Of a DNA stretch of 53,039 nt, positions 1 through 7,372 are shown one piece after another. Location of the stretch: assembly GCA_016928865.1 (NCBI GenBank), contig JAFGJX010000038.1, positions 1 through 53,039 on the forward strand, read 5' to 3'. This DNA comes from Spirochaetota bacterium. GTDB lineage: Bacteria; Spirochaetota; UBA4802; UBA5550. How positions within the stretch are numbered: the first letter of the stretch is position 1; each line of letters begins with the position of its first letter. The notes below the pieces were generated by a model, which worked only from the letters and a program-made list of their open reading frames with translations, was not told the DNA's origin and did no database searches. The position numbers and the translations under genes were made by a program.

Positions 1-194
1 TGACCAAACGCATGCGGGTGAGGTCGCTCAATCCGGGCGTCCAGTTCGGGCTGGCGCAGATGGCGACCGGGTTCGAGCTCCTGAAGCCGGACGGCGAGAT
101 CCCGGTGACCCCGGCCCCCTCCGCGGAGATTCTGGCCATTTTGCGGAACGAGGTTGATCCGCTGGGCGTGTTTACCAGCATGCCTGGCATGTAG
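1..194 (+). CDS. 3' end of a truncated gene, unknown product
   Basis: The window opens inside a reading frame that continues to a TAG at 192-194, giving about 63 residues of a C-terminus. The frame is open from base 3, so the start lies upstream of the window and the first internal ATG at 12 is probably not the true start. The tail has a mixed hydrophobic and acidic composition and ends in DPLGVFTSMPGM. Ends of the type 'DPxGxF/xxPG' occur in FAD-linked oxidases of the glycolate oxidase/vanillyl-alcohol oxidase group, but this resemblance is too short to support a name. It converges with the membrane-protein gene that follows, 12 bases away. Confidence 0.55.
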   Translation, partial: TKRMRVRSLNPGVQFGLAQMATGFELLKPDGEIPVTPAPSAEILAILRNEVDPLGVFTSMPGM

Positions 195-206
195 GGGCCC
201 GCGCAG

Positions 207-590
207 CTAGAGCGCAAGGGCGATTGATCCGGTTACCAGGAGGATGATCATGATAACCGCGACAATAACGTGCGCCACTCCGGTGAAAAGCCATATCAGC
301 AGGGCCTTCCCCCAGTCGGTTGCGTATACGTATTTCAGAATCCAGAGGGTAATGATGATGCCGAGGAGCCACCCCGCCACGGATCCGATACCGAAGAGCG
401 CGGTCCCCATCCCGGTAAGCGCCCAGACAGCGACGCTAGACAGAAGCGCTGCGTAAAATGCCTTCCCGAATGTCGTGTTGGGCACGCTTGTGAACTTCGA
501 GCCGATCCAGATGAATACCGCTGAAAGGGCGGTGGCAATGGCGATGCAGCCGGCGATGATGAAGATGAGGGTCAGGCCGATCAGTTCCAT
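207..590 (-). CDS. Small integral membrane protein, unknown function
   Basis: This 127-residue protein starts at the ATG at 590, which has AGGAG six bases upstream. An in-frame extension to 656 has no ribosome site and is rejected. The protein is almost entirely hydrophobic. An N-terminal helix (MELIGLTLIFIIAGCIAI...) is followed by three further probable transmembrane segments at about residues 45-65, 70-85 and 100-125. A short polar stretch around KFTSVPNTTFGKAF lies between helices 1 and 2. I do not recognise the family. The gene is upstream of nothing obvious and sits 72 bases downstream of lspA on the same strand, so it may share that transcript. Confidence 0.72.
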   Translation of the reverse strand: MELIGLTLIFIIAGCIAIATALSAVFIWIGSKFTSVPNTTFGKAFYAALLSSVAVWALTGMGTALFGIGSVAGWLLGIIITLWILKYVYATDWGKALLIWLFTGVAHVIVAVIMIILLVTGSIALAL

Positions 591-662
591 GACAGTCTCC
601 TGTATCTTTTTGCGTCGGGCGGGCCGGATACCGCTAACCCGGGCACTATCGGGCATGCCGTA

Positions 663-1166
663 TTAAACGGCGGCACCCTTTTTTGTTTTAAACACGTAGA
701 GAAATAGCGCGCAAGAACCGAACACGATTGACAGATCGGCGAAATTGAAGATGCCCGATCGTATAGTTCCGATTCCGATGTTCATGAAATCCACCACGTA
801 ACCGTTATTGAATAGCCGATCTATCATCACGTTGCTCATTCCCCCGCCCAGCAGACAGCAGAGTGAGGCCAGGTGCGGGCCGCGGATGCTTGAGTCATAA
901 AGCACGTAGGCGGTCGCGGCAAAAAGGGCGGCGGCCGGCGCAATCAGCAGCAGTACAATTCGCAGGACGTTGGGCGCAGAGGAAAAGATGCTTAAAAAGG
1001 CGCCCCGATTTTCGGTATAGCGGAGAACTATGTAGTCGCCGACAACTTCAATGGTGCCCGCGCCCTTCAGGTGCTTTTTCGCGAGATGCTTGGTCGATTG
1101 ATCGCAGCCAATATTTACAGATATCATGAGGAGAATTATGAGGATTCGTGTGATATTTTTTTTCAT
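663..1166 (-). CDS. lspA: Lipoprotein signal peptidase (signal peptidase II)
   Basis: This inner-membrane aspartic protease removes the signal peptide of prolipoproteins after lipidation by Lgt. At 167 residues it has the usual length. The family blocks are visible: DQSTKHLAKKHL near the N-terminus, RYTENRGAFLSIF, GGGMSNVMIDRLFNNGYVVDFMN carrying the first catalytic Asp, and FNFADLSIVFGS carrying the second. Four hydrophobic segments alternate with these blocks. GAGG lies seven bases before the ATG. The MIDRL block is usually NLIDRL, so the Asn position is slightly divergent. The presence of LspA agrees with several proteins in this window that look lipidated or exported. Confidence 0.93.
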   Translation of the reverse strand: MKKNITRILIILLMISVNIGCDQSTKHLAKKHLKGAGTIEVVGDYIVLRYTENRGAFLSIFSSAPNVLRIVLLLIAPAAALFAATAYVLYDSSIRGPHLASLCCLLGGGMSNVMIDRLFNNGYVVDFMNIGIGTIRSGIFNFADLSIVFGSCALFLYVFKTKKGAAV

Positions 1167-1214
1167 ACAGCGCCCTCGTGCCCGCTCTCGCCGGAAGTAC
1201 CTTGAAAGCCAGTG

Positions 1215-1496
1215 TCAGATTTCACCCGCGGCCGGTTCTTTGGCGATCAACCATAGCTTGTTTATCTCTTCAACCGTGCCGGATATCATTATTGATGTGG
1301 TGCCGTTTTTCGTCAATATCCATATCTGGACATCATTATACAAATAGTCGGATATCTGGCGGTCGCCGCAGTCGACAAACTCGCCGTTCATATGACGCTT
1401 CAATGATTCGCGGATAAAGATATCCAGCTGCGAATCGATGTTCATCCTGTCGAGGGTTTCGGGTGAAATAAAAAAGTGACTTGTTTTCTGTTGCAT
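1215..1496 (-). CDS. Hypothetical 93-residue protein
   Basis: An open frame of 93 residues lies between lspA and the tRNA gene on the same strand. The composition looks like a real soluble protein: an N-terminal helix-prone half (SPETLDRMNIDSQLDIFIRE...) and a beta-prone middle (VQIWILTKNGTTSIMISG). A helix follows (VEEINKLWLIAKE). No Cys/His metal motif, signal peptide or transmembrane helix is seen. I do not recognise the family. No clear Shine-Dalgarno sequence precedes the ATG at 1496, which is the main doubt. It would be co-transcribed with lspA, 48 bases downstream. Confidence 0.55.
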   Translation of the reverse strand: MQQKTSHFFISPETLDRMNIDSQLDIFIRESLKRHMNGEFVDCGDRQISDYLYNDVQIWILTKNGTTSIMISGTVEEINKLWLIAKEPAAGEI

Positions 1497-1583
1497 CTGT
1501 TATGCCGCGGTAAGTTTTCCTGCCGCTGATCGGGATCCTGAATGCGCTCTTTTTTGACGTGCGCGTATTGCAGTATATGCCTG

Positions 1584-1657
1584 TGGGCAATAATGGACTC
1601 GAACCATCGACCTCCTGCATGTGAGGCAGGCGCTCTAACCGACTGAGCTAATTGCCC
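1584..1657 (-). tRNA. tRNA-Val (anticodon CAC)
   Basis: The reverse strand folds into a full cloverleaf of 74 bases. The acceptor stem is GGGCAAT/ATTGCCC with discriminator A, the D-stem GCTC/GAGC, the anticodon stem CCTGC/GCAGG and the T-stem GATGG/CCATT with loop TTCGAGT. The seven-base anticodon loop CTCACAT reads CAC, which decodes GUG valine. The terminal CCA is not encoded, since the next transcribed bases are CAG, so a CCA-adding enzyme is needed. A strong promoter-like sequence lies just upstream. Confidence 0.95.
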
Positions 1658-1669
1658 TGATTGTTGCAT

Positions 1670-1698
1670 TTAATAAAATTCAAGCAGGGATGTGTCAA
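1670..1698 (-). promoter_or_regulatory. Sigma70-type promoter for tRNA-Val
   Basis: On the minus strand TTGACA (1698-1693) is separated by exactly 17 bases from TATTAA (1675-1670). Initiation would fall about six bases before the mature tRNA 5' end. Position and match quality both support a tRNA promoter. Confidence 0.7.
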
Positions 1699-1748
1699 TA
1701 AGAAAAATGGGACAGGGGCATCTTTTTTCATTAATAGCATGTTTCTGA

Positions 1749-1777
1749 TTGACATTATCAACGCATTTCTCGATAAA
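1749..1777 (+). promoter_or_regulatory. Candidate sigma70 promoter for the SHMT/queD pair
   Basis: TTGACA at 1749-1754, a 17-base spacer and GATAAA at 1772-1777 (four of six matches to TATAAT) lie 40 bases before the SHMT start codon. This promoter is divergent from the tRNA promoter in the same 160-base intergenic stretch. Confidence 0.5.
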
Positions 1778-1816
1778 GTACCGGATATTCTACTCCATTA
1801 AAAAAGCGAGAAAGAC

Positions 1817-3115
1817 ATGATTTATCAACGAAATATCGAGCGGATCGAAGAGCTGGTTAAAACACAGAACGAATGGCGCATGAGCACCATTAATCTAATT
1901 GCCAGCGAGAACGTGATGAGCAAGCGGGCCCGGGGAGTGATGGGTTCTGACTTCTGCCACCGGTATGCGGAAGGGCATCCGGGCGAGCGGTATTACCAGG
2001 GCACGGAGATAATCGACGAGATCGAGGCCCGCGTGAAGCAGCATCTGAAGTCGCTCTTTGACTGCAAGCACCTGGATGTGCGGCCCATTTCCGGGACCGT
2101 GGCGAACGACGCGGTCTTCAGCCGCTATATCAAGCCCGGCGATATCGTCATGGTGAACTCCACTTCCGGCGGCGGCCATATCAGCCATCACCGCCATGGG
2201 TCCGTGGGAAAGTATTCTTCGAACATCATCAATTTCCCGCTTACCGCTGACGGGTATCACATCGATGTCAAGGAGACCATCAACATACTGCAGAAGGTGC
2301 CGGTGAAGGTCATGATTATGGGCAAGAGCCTCTATCTCTTCCCCGACCCCGTCAAGGAGCTGGCGCCCATCTGCCGCGAGAACGGCATCGTCCTCATATA
2401 CGACGCGGCCCATGTGCTGGGGCTCATCGCCGGGAAGCGCTTTCAGAACCCGCTCAGGGAGGGCGCGCAGGTGGTGAACGCGAGCACGCACAAGACCTTT
2501 TTCGGCTCCCAGCGCGGCATTATCTTCAGCAACATGAAGGACTCGGACTGGGCCAAGATCGACAAGGGTGCTTTCCCGGGCAGTTCGAGCAACCACCACC
2601 TGGATACCCTGGTATCGCTCGCCATTACCACGTTTGAGTACATGGTCTTCGGCGAGGCGTACGCGGAGCAGGTGATACGGAACGCCAAGGCCCTGGCTGC
2701 GGCCCTGGAAGCCAGGGGCTTCAACGTCGAGGCCAAGGAATTCGGGTATACCGAGAGCCACCAGGTCGCGGTCAATGTGAAAGAGCTGGGCGGCGGCGAT
2801 GAGGTCTCTCGCGTCCTGAAGGACAACAATATCATACTGAACATGAACCTTCTTCCCTTCGATCCGCTCGGCAAGGTGAGCAATCCGAGCGGCATCCGGA
2901 TCGGCGTGCAGGAGATGACCCGCTTCGGCATGCAGGAACGTGAGATGGAGATGATCGCCGATTTCATGAAGCACTGCCTGATGGACGGCAAGTTCGTCGG
3001 TGATGACGTCAAGGATTTCAGGAAGGACTACCAGGTCATCTGGTATTCGTTCGACGAGGACTTCATCTCGCTCGAGAACAGCCAGCAGCTCAGGTCGTCG
3101 CATGTTGAGGCGTAG
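1817..3115 (+). CDS. glyA: Serine hydroxymethyltransferase, archaeal-like type (PLP enzyme)
   Basis: This 432-residue fold-type I PLP enzyme probably interconverts serine and glycine with transfer of a one-carbon unit to a tetrahydropterin. Visible family features are INLIASEN near residue 26, the substrate loop GERYYQGTE near 56, the PLP-phosphate region SGGGHISHHRHGS near 117-129, the pyridine-binding DAAH at 196-199, and STHKTFFGSQRG with the Schiff-base Lys226. The sequence departs from the canonical TTTHKTLRGPRGG motif and resembles archaeal SHMT, so a related PLP aldolase is a possible alternative. A roughly 40-residue C-terminal tail follows the usual end. The gene is followed after five bases by queD, which suggests a shared pterin/folate context. 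Confidence 0.82.
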   Translation: MIYQRNIERIEELVKTQNEWRMSTINLIASENVMSKRARGVMGSDFCHRYAEGHPGERYYQGTEIIDEIEARVKQHLKSLFDCKHLDVRPISGTVANDAVFSRYIKPGDIVMVNSTSGGGHISHHRHGSVGKYSSNIINFPLTADGYHIDVKETINILQKVPVKVMIMGKSLYLFPDPVKELAPICRENGIVLIYDAAHVLGLIAGKRFQNPLREGAQVVNASTHKTFFGSQRGIIFSNMKDSDWAKIDKGAFPGSSSNHHLDTLVSLAITTFEYMVFGEAYAEQVIRNAKALAAALEARGFNVEAKEFGYTESHQVAVNVKELGGGDEVSRVLKDNNIILNMNLLPFDPLGKVSNPSGIRIGVQEMTRFGMQEREMEMIADFMKHCLMDGKFVGDDVKDFRKDYQVIWYSFDEDFISLENSQQLRSSHVEA

Positions 3116-3120
3116 CGGCC

Positions 3121-3486
3121 ATGTACCGGCTCAGCGTGCATGATTACTTTTCCTCCGCGCACCAGCTCAAGGGATACCGGGGTAAATGCGAGGGCGTGCA
3201 CGGCCATAACTGGAAGGTGGAAGTGGAGGTCGGCGGCGAAACCCTGGATGATGTCGGCCTGCTCATGGATTTTTCCATTCTGAAGAAGAACCTCAGGAAC
3301 TTAATTGAGCCCCTTGACCACGTTATGCTGAACGATGTTGACGGGTTCCGGGACAGGAACCCGAGCTCCGAACATATCGCGCGCCATATATTCGACCGCA
3401 TGAGTGAAATGCTCCCCGCCGGCGTTTCCATGATAACAGTTACCGTGTGGGAATCGGAGAACGCGAAGGCCGTGTACAGCGGATAG
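3121..3486 (+). CDS. queD: QueD/6-pyruvoyl-tetrahydropterin synthase family (COG0720)
   Basis: This 121-residue zinc enzyme acts on 7,8-dihydroneopterin triphosphate. Zinc ligands are His14 (SSAHQL) and His27/His29 in the signature CEGVHGHNW, with Cys23 as the catalytic thiol of 6-carboxy-tetrahydropterin synthase (queuosine pathway). LDHVMLND and the final WESENAKAVYSG are also typical. Glu24 gives a second, overlapping motif, ExxHGH, associated with PTPS-III proteins that replace FolB in folate synthesis. Both activities are therefore possible. It starts five bases after the SHMT-like gene and is probably co-transcribed with it. It converges on cooC with ten bases between the stop codons. 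Confidence 0.85.
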   Translation: MYRLSVHDYFSSAHQLKGYRGKCEGVHGHNWKVEVEVGGETLDDVGLLMDFSILKKNLRNLIEPLDHVMLNDVDGFRDRNPSSEHIARHIFDRMSEMLPAGVSMITVTVWESENAKAVYSG

Positions 3487-3495
3487 GCGCCATGC

Positions 3496-4248
3496 CTACC
3501 GCGGGATGTTTCCGATGATGTCGTCGATGATACCGGAGAAATTATCCGGCGACCCGCTCCCCTTCAGGTCGGCCTCTATCAGTTTTGTGTCATAGGGAAT
3601 GAACCCCATAACCTTCATGCCGGGGAGGCTTCCGCGGATAAATTCCTCATCGCTGTTCCCGCGCACCTTGTTGCCCACGATCCCGATCCTGTCGATGCCG
3701 AGGTCGCCCGCGAGCTTTTTGATTTTTAACGCGGTCTCGATGCTTCGCATGCCGGGTTCGACGACCACGATGACCATGTCAACGGCCCGTGCCGTCCCCC
3801 TGCCCAGGTGCTCGATACCAGCCTCCATGTCCATGACCACGACGTCGTCGCGGTAAAAGACGACATGCGAAACCAGATTTTTAAGAAGAGCGTTTTCCGG
3901 ACAGGCGCACCCGCTCCCGCCTTTCTTCACCGTTCCCATCACCATCAGCCGGATGTTACCCCGCGACAGCGAGAGTTTTTCCGGCAGGTCATCGACCTTC
4001 GGATTTATGGAAAAAAACGAGCCCGACTGCCCCGGTTTGGCTCCGGTCCGTTCCTCTATCAGGTGGTCCATTTCGGCGATGGGAACGATCTCATCCGCGC
4101 CGGAGAACCCGAGCGCAGATGCCAGGTTCGCGTCGGGATCCGCGTCAATCGCGATGATCCGGTTTCCCTGGTCGGCTAGGTGCTGTATGATCAGTGAGGC
4201 GACAGTGGTTTTGCCCACGCCGCCTTTTCCCGTTACTGCGAGTTTCAT
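3496..4248 (-). CDS. cooC: CooC/AcsF-type nickel-insertion ATPase (copy 1)
   Basis: This MinD-like P-loop ATPase is expected to help load nickel into the CO dehydrogenase and/or acetyl-CoA synthase. The start is the ATG at 4248 (AGGAAG just upstream), giving 250 residues. A 32-residue upstream extension is not supported. GKGGVGKT at residues 7-14 is the deviant Walker A, DADPDANL (about 35-42) follows, and DMEAG is Walker B. Cys114 and Cys116 in GCACPENA form the CxC motif at which CooC dimers bind metal. It lies about 6 kb from the acs block and is divergent from an EFR1-type iron-sulfur flavoprotein. A second paralogue is at 18593-19348. Confidence 0.9.
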   Translation of the reverse strand: MKLAVTGKGGVGKTTVASLIIQHLADQGNRIIAIDADPDANLASALGFSGADEIVPIAEMDHLIEERTGAKPGQSGSFFSINPKVDDLPEKLSLSRGNIRLMVMGTVKKGGSGCACPENALLKNLVSHVVFYRDDVVVMDMEAGIEHLGRGTARAVDMVIVVVEPGMRSIETALKIKKLAGDLGIDRIGIVGNKVRGNSDEEFIRGSLPGMKVMGFIPYDTKLIEADLKGSGSPDNFSGIIDDIIGNIPR

Positions 4249-4493
4249 GATAGCTCTTCCTGATTCGCGAGTGGAGCATCCGGTTTCATTATCAGAAATT
4301 ATTTCCCGGCTGGAGGCCCCCATCCCCCCGGCGGGGCTTGACAAAGCCGGCTCCGGGGAGTTGCATTCTTACCGGCACAGATACAGAATTTCGTATAATA
4401 TGTCCAGAAAGAAATTATCATTGATTAAATTCTGGTGGACAATTCCACGCAGCGGTGCTCCTGTGAGGGTGGATGCATCCTGCTGGGGGAATT

Positions 4494-5279
4494 ATGAAAA
4501 CAATCATTTATTATTACACCGGCACGGGCAACTCCCTCTGGACTGCGCGGTTGCTGGCGGCGGAGATTGGCGGTGCGGAGCTGTACAGCATGGCCGGCGC
4601 GGAGAATGCATCGGCTTCAGCCGATGCCGATGCTGTGGGGCTGGTTTTTCCTGTTCACATATGGGGCGTTCCGGGGCTGGTGATCCGCTTTCTCGAACAC
4701 CTGCGCCCGCGGCCGGGAACGTATTGTTTTGCCGCGGCGGTAAACGCGGGCCAGGTGTCCCGCACCCTGATACAGCTGAAACATCTGATGCGCGATCGCG
4801 GTCTAACGCTGTCCGCGGGGTTTGATGTCGTGCTTCCGAGCAATTACATCCCATGGGGAGGACCGGGACCTGCGGAGCGCCTGGAGGAGCTGTATCGTGA
4901 GGCGCGAAATAAAATCGTGCGGTCGGCCGGTGCCGTGAAAAACAGGGAACGACGTCCTGTGGACAGGGGGCCGCTGTGGCAGAGGATCATCTTTACCGCC
5001 CTGTACAAATGGACCTTCGGCATGGTCCCGAAGCTCGACAGGGACTTCTGGACGGATGATAAATGCAATGCCTGCGGCATCTGCGAGAAGGTCTGCCCTG
5101 TGGGAAACATCGCGATCGAATCGGGCAGGCCGGTATGGCGGCACCGCTGCGAGCAGTGCCTGGCCTGTATTCAGTGGTGTCCGCAGGAGGCGATCCAGTA
5201 CGGGAAGAAAACGCCCGCGTACGATAGATATCATCACCCGGAAGTGAAGGTGAAGGATGTCATCACACGCGCGGGGTGA
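4494..5279 (+). CDS. EFR1-type flavodoxin/ferredoxin fusion protein
   Basis: This 261-residue protein starts at the ATG at 4494, behind GGGGGA. The N-terminal half is flavodoxin-like: IIYYYTGTGNSLWTARLLA (residues 4-22) is the FMN phosphate loop and VFPVHIWGVP (51-60) is a second FMN-contact segment. The C-terminus carries two 4Fe-4S ferredoxin motifs, Cys191/194/197/201 and Cys219/222/225/229. It probably moves electrons between ferredoxin and an unknown partner in the cytoplasm. It is divergent from cooC copy 1, which may share the 245-base upstream region. It overlaps the DUF3786 gene tail-to-tail by 17 bases. Confidence 0.85.
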   Translation: MKTIIYYYTGTGNSLWTARLLAAEIGGAELYSMAGAENASASADADAVGLVFPVHIWGVPGLVIRFLEHLRPRPGTYCFAAAVNAGQVSRTLIQLKHLMRDRGLTLSAGFDVVLPSNYIPWGGPGPAERLEELYREARNKIVRSAGAVKNRERRPVDRGPLWQRIIFTALYKWTFGMVPKLDRDFWTDDKCNACGICEKVCPVGNIAIESGRPVWRHRCEQCLACIQWCPQEAIQYGKKTPAYDRYHHPEVKVKDVITRAG

Positions 5280-5940
5280 ATGACCTGATGATCTTCACCG
5301 CGATCATGTTGCAGAGCACGGCGACGTCTTCGGCGGAAAGATAATCTGAAATGGATAAATCGAATATGACGTTCCCCGCCGGCGGGAATTCCTCATCGCC
5401 TTTCCAGAACGAGAAGATCACCTCCACCCTGGGGAAGCAATGGAAGAGCAGGGCGTAATCGCCGATAGTGACCGGGACGCCGCCGGCGGCATTTCCGGCC
5501 TCGAAAAAGCGATCCGGCTGATTTCCGAACAGATCGATCAGGGGAGTAATGCACCTCCGCTGGAACGCGGGATAATACCCCATGCCCCCCTTGATCTGGT
5601 TGAACGTGATCTGTTCGCTGCTATGCGGTGCGCCGCCCGCACGCAGGAGGTAATGGAGTATGAGTATTTTTGCCCAGAGGGGCATGTCTTCCTTGCGGTC
5701 CCGGTAGAGTACTGAAATTTCAGGGTGGGCCACGATAACCTCGTCTCCGAGAAAGGAGAGAGATAATGCTGTGCCGCCGCCGTGGCCGTCGATCCCCGCA
5801 CCGCTTTTCTCAGCCCGGTCGGCAATTGATGCCAGGGCGAGCTGTTCCGCAGCATCGTTGTACGCTGTTTCGTAGTTGTTTTGCTTTCCATGGGGCGGGG
5901 ATCCCATTTTATACAGTGTGTCGTGGCTGTCTGAACTCAT
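5263..5940 (-). CDS. DUF3786 family protein
   Basis: This 225-residue soluble protein matches the DUF3786 pattern, a family of unknown function found mainly in anaerobes. Recognisable segments are FLGDEVIVAHPEISV, PLWAKILILHYLL, the loop ITFNQIKGGMGYYPAFQRR, and FHCFPRVEVIFSFWKGDEEFPPAGNVIFD, followed by a C-terminal helix. No Cys cluster or transmembrane helix is present. Neither possible start (5940 or the internal Met at 5907) has a clear Shine-Dalgarno site, so the N-terminus is uncertain. It lies tail-to-tail with the EFR1-type gene with a 17-base overlap, a tight arrangement that would produce antisense 3' ends. Confidence 0.8.
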   Translation of the reverse strand: MSSDSHDTLYKMGSPPHGKQNNYETAYNDAAEQLALASIADRAEKSGAGIDGHGGGTALSLSFLGDEVIVAHPEISVLYRDRKEDMPLWAKILILHYLLRAGGAPHSSEQITFNQIKGGMGYYPAFQRRCITPLIDLFGNQPDRFFEAGNAAGGVPVTIGDYALLFHCFPRVEVIFSFWKGDEEFPPAGNVIFDLSISDYLSAEDVAVLCNMIAVKIIRSFTPRV

Positions 5941-5991
5941 GTCAATATTCTGGCAAATGGTTTAATAGATTCTCTTTGCGATACATCATGA

Positions 5992-6095
5992 GACTTGTTG
6001 AAAAACTTAATTTTTAATGAGTCCATGGTGCGAGGCTCCTTAAACGCCCCGGCAGGGGGCCCCCCGAGCGCGAGAAGCTAGTTTCGCAACAAGTC
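5992..6095. mobile_element. MITE-like 104-bp element with terminal inverted repeats
   Basis: The ends are inverted copies: GACTTGTTGAAAAACT at 5992-6007 and AGTTTCGCAACAAGTC at 6080-6095, matching at 14 of 16 positions. The interior is GC-rich (a run of GGGGGCCCCCC near 6055-6066) and has no coding frame. The surrounding sequence is AT-rich. No target-site duplication is visible. The rest of the 294-base gap between the DUF3786 and cyclase genes holds a promoter and a 13-base direct repeat. Confidence 0.45.
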
Positions 6096-6147
6096 AAATT
6101 TTTATCAATATAAATTGCTCCGAGGCGGTCAAATTAATCAATAAGCA

Positions 6148-6177
6148 TTGACAGATGCGGTTTCGGGAGGTTATAAA
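6148..6177 (+). promoter_or_regulatory. Sigma70-type promoter for the cyclase gene
   Basis: TTGACA at 6148-6153, an 18-base spacer and TATAAA at 6172-6177 lie 58 bases before the cyclase start codon. The -10 box sits inside the second copy of a 13-base direct repeat, TATAAATTGCTCC (6109-6121 and 6172-6184). Confidence 0.6.
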
Positions 6178-6234
6178 TTGCTCCTGACATCCGGTTTGCC
6201 GGTCAGATGACTCTGGTCGCATGCGAGGTCCTTC

Positions 6235-7275
6235 ATGAGGGTTTCACGCTATCACGGCACACGGCTGGGACTGCTGGTCATCCCGTCGCTTGCGGGCGTC
6301 GCCATTGGCGGGGTCTTTGCATTTCTTATATCACCCGATCCGACGGTATATACCCTGATCCAGGGCGCAATCTGCGGTTTTTTGATCGGATTGACCGTGT
6401 TTTATATGGAATATTTCATCTTTGACCGGATAAGAAAATTGTCGATCATAATGATCGTTATTACGCGCTCGATAATTTTCACCGTCGTGATTGTCCTGTC
6501 GTACATTATTTCCGATGTCATTGTTTTCGGGGCCCGAACACTCGTATACGATATCAAGAATTTTCTTCTCCCGAGCTTCGGCACGGCCATATTCTTTATA
6601 CTTGGAATCATGCTGGTGATAAATATCAGCAGACTGCTGGGCCAGCGTGCGCTTGCCAGATTGCTGATCGGGTTGTACCACAAGCCTGTTGTCGAAAGGA
6701 GGATTTTTATGTTCCTCGATCTGTCTTCATCGACGGCCATTGCGGAGGAGATCGGCGACATCAAATTTCACTCCTTTCTGAACGATTTTTTCTTTGACGT
6801 GACGCGCCCCATAGTCGAAAGCAAGGGCGAGATATATAAATATGTCGGCGATGAGATTATTGTGTCATGGACAATCAAGAGAGGAACAGCTGACGCGAAC
6901 TGCCTGGAATGTTTTTTCCAGATTACGGATAGGATTGACGCGCTCCGTGAGAAATATGAGAAGCGTTACGGCGTCTGTCCGCGTTTCTCGGCCGGTATCC
7001 ATTGCGGCAATGTTGTGGTTGGTGAAATGGGGGACTATAAGCGCGAGGTGGCGTTTCTTGGCGATGTGGTCAACACCACCTCGCGTATTCAGTCTGAATG
7101 CAAAGCCAGCGGCAGGAACTGCATCGTATCAGACGAACTTAAAAGGGAACTGCCGGCGGGGCCGTGTGAAGGATTTCTGTTTGAAAGCCTTGGCTCTATG
7201 GCACTGCGGGGGAAGAAACAGGAGAGCCAGCTATTCAGCGTTACGAGGGCCCGGGGTGAGCGTGGGTCAGAGTAA
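6235..7275 (+). CDS. Membrane-bound class III adenylate/guanylate cyclase
   Basis: This 346-residue protein makes a cyclic nucleotide from NTP at the inner membrane. Residues 1-135 form about four transmembrane helices. Residues from about 155 to the end form a class III catalytic domain. Metal-binding Asp162 (FMFLDLSSST) and Asp206 (YKYVGDE) are present. Transition-state Asn280 and Arg284 (GDVVNTTSR) are also present. Lys202 occupies the base-recognition region, so cAMP is favoured but cGMP is not excluded. GAGG lies before the ATG. The last three codons and the stop are formed by a dispersed intergenic repeat (GGG TCA GAG TAA), so the C-terminus appears to have been altered by repeat insertion. 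Confidence 0.9.
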   Translation: MRVSRYHGTRLGLLVIPSLAGVAIGGVFAFLISPDPTVYTLIQGAICGFLIGLTVFYMEYFIFDRIRKLSIIMIVITRSIIFTVVIVLSYIISDVIVFGARTLVYDIKNFLLPSFGTAIFFILGIMLVINISRLLGQRALARLLIGLYHKPVVERRIFMFLDLSSSTAIAEEIGDIKFHSFLNDFFFDVTRPIVESKGEIYKYVGDEIIVSWTIKRGTADANCLECFFQITDRIDALREKYEKRYGVCPRFSAGIHCGNVVVGEMGDYKREVAFLGDVVNTTSRIQSECKASGRNCIVSDELKRELPAGPCEGFLFESLGSMALRGKKQESQLFSVTRARGERGSE

Positions 7276-7368
7276 CCGATAACTATCGCTCTGCAGGGCC
7301 TGAGGGGTCAGAGTAAAATGGTTCTCTGGCGATAGTTATCGGTACAATACAGGTGTCAGAGTGAAAAC
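7264..7368. repeat. Cluster of dispersed A/B repeats
   Basis: Motif A (GGGTCAGAGTAA) at 7264-7275 is fused to motif B (CCGATAACTATCG). A second A (GGGGTCAGAGTAAA, 7304-7317) is followed by B in reverse (GATAGTTATCGGTA, 7331-7344). A degenerate A (GGTGTCAGAGTGAAA) starts at 7352. The first copy overlaps the 3' end of the cyclase gene. No open frame or transposase is associated with it. Confidence 0.85.
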
Positions 7369-7372
7369 AGAC

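Noticed and set aside
1895..3103. A 402-residue minus-strand open frame over the SHMT gene
   Set aside because: The plus strand encodes a complete PLP enzyme with all motifs. The reverse frame has only biased composition.
4249..4344. N-terminal extension of cooC copy 1
   Set aside because: The extension has no ribosome site and low-complexity composition, whereas AGGAAG precedes the ATG that gives the family-typical MKLAVTGKGG start.
4338..4399. Promoter for the EFR1-type gene from TTGACA (4338) and TATAAT (4394)
   Set aside because: The two boxes are about 50 bases apart, far from a 16-19-base spacer, and no matching partner boxes were found for either.
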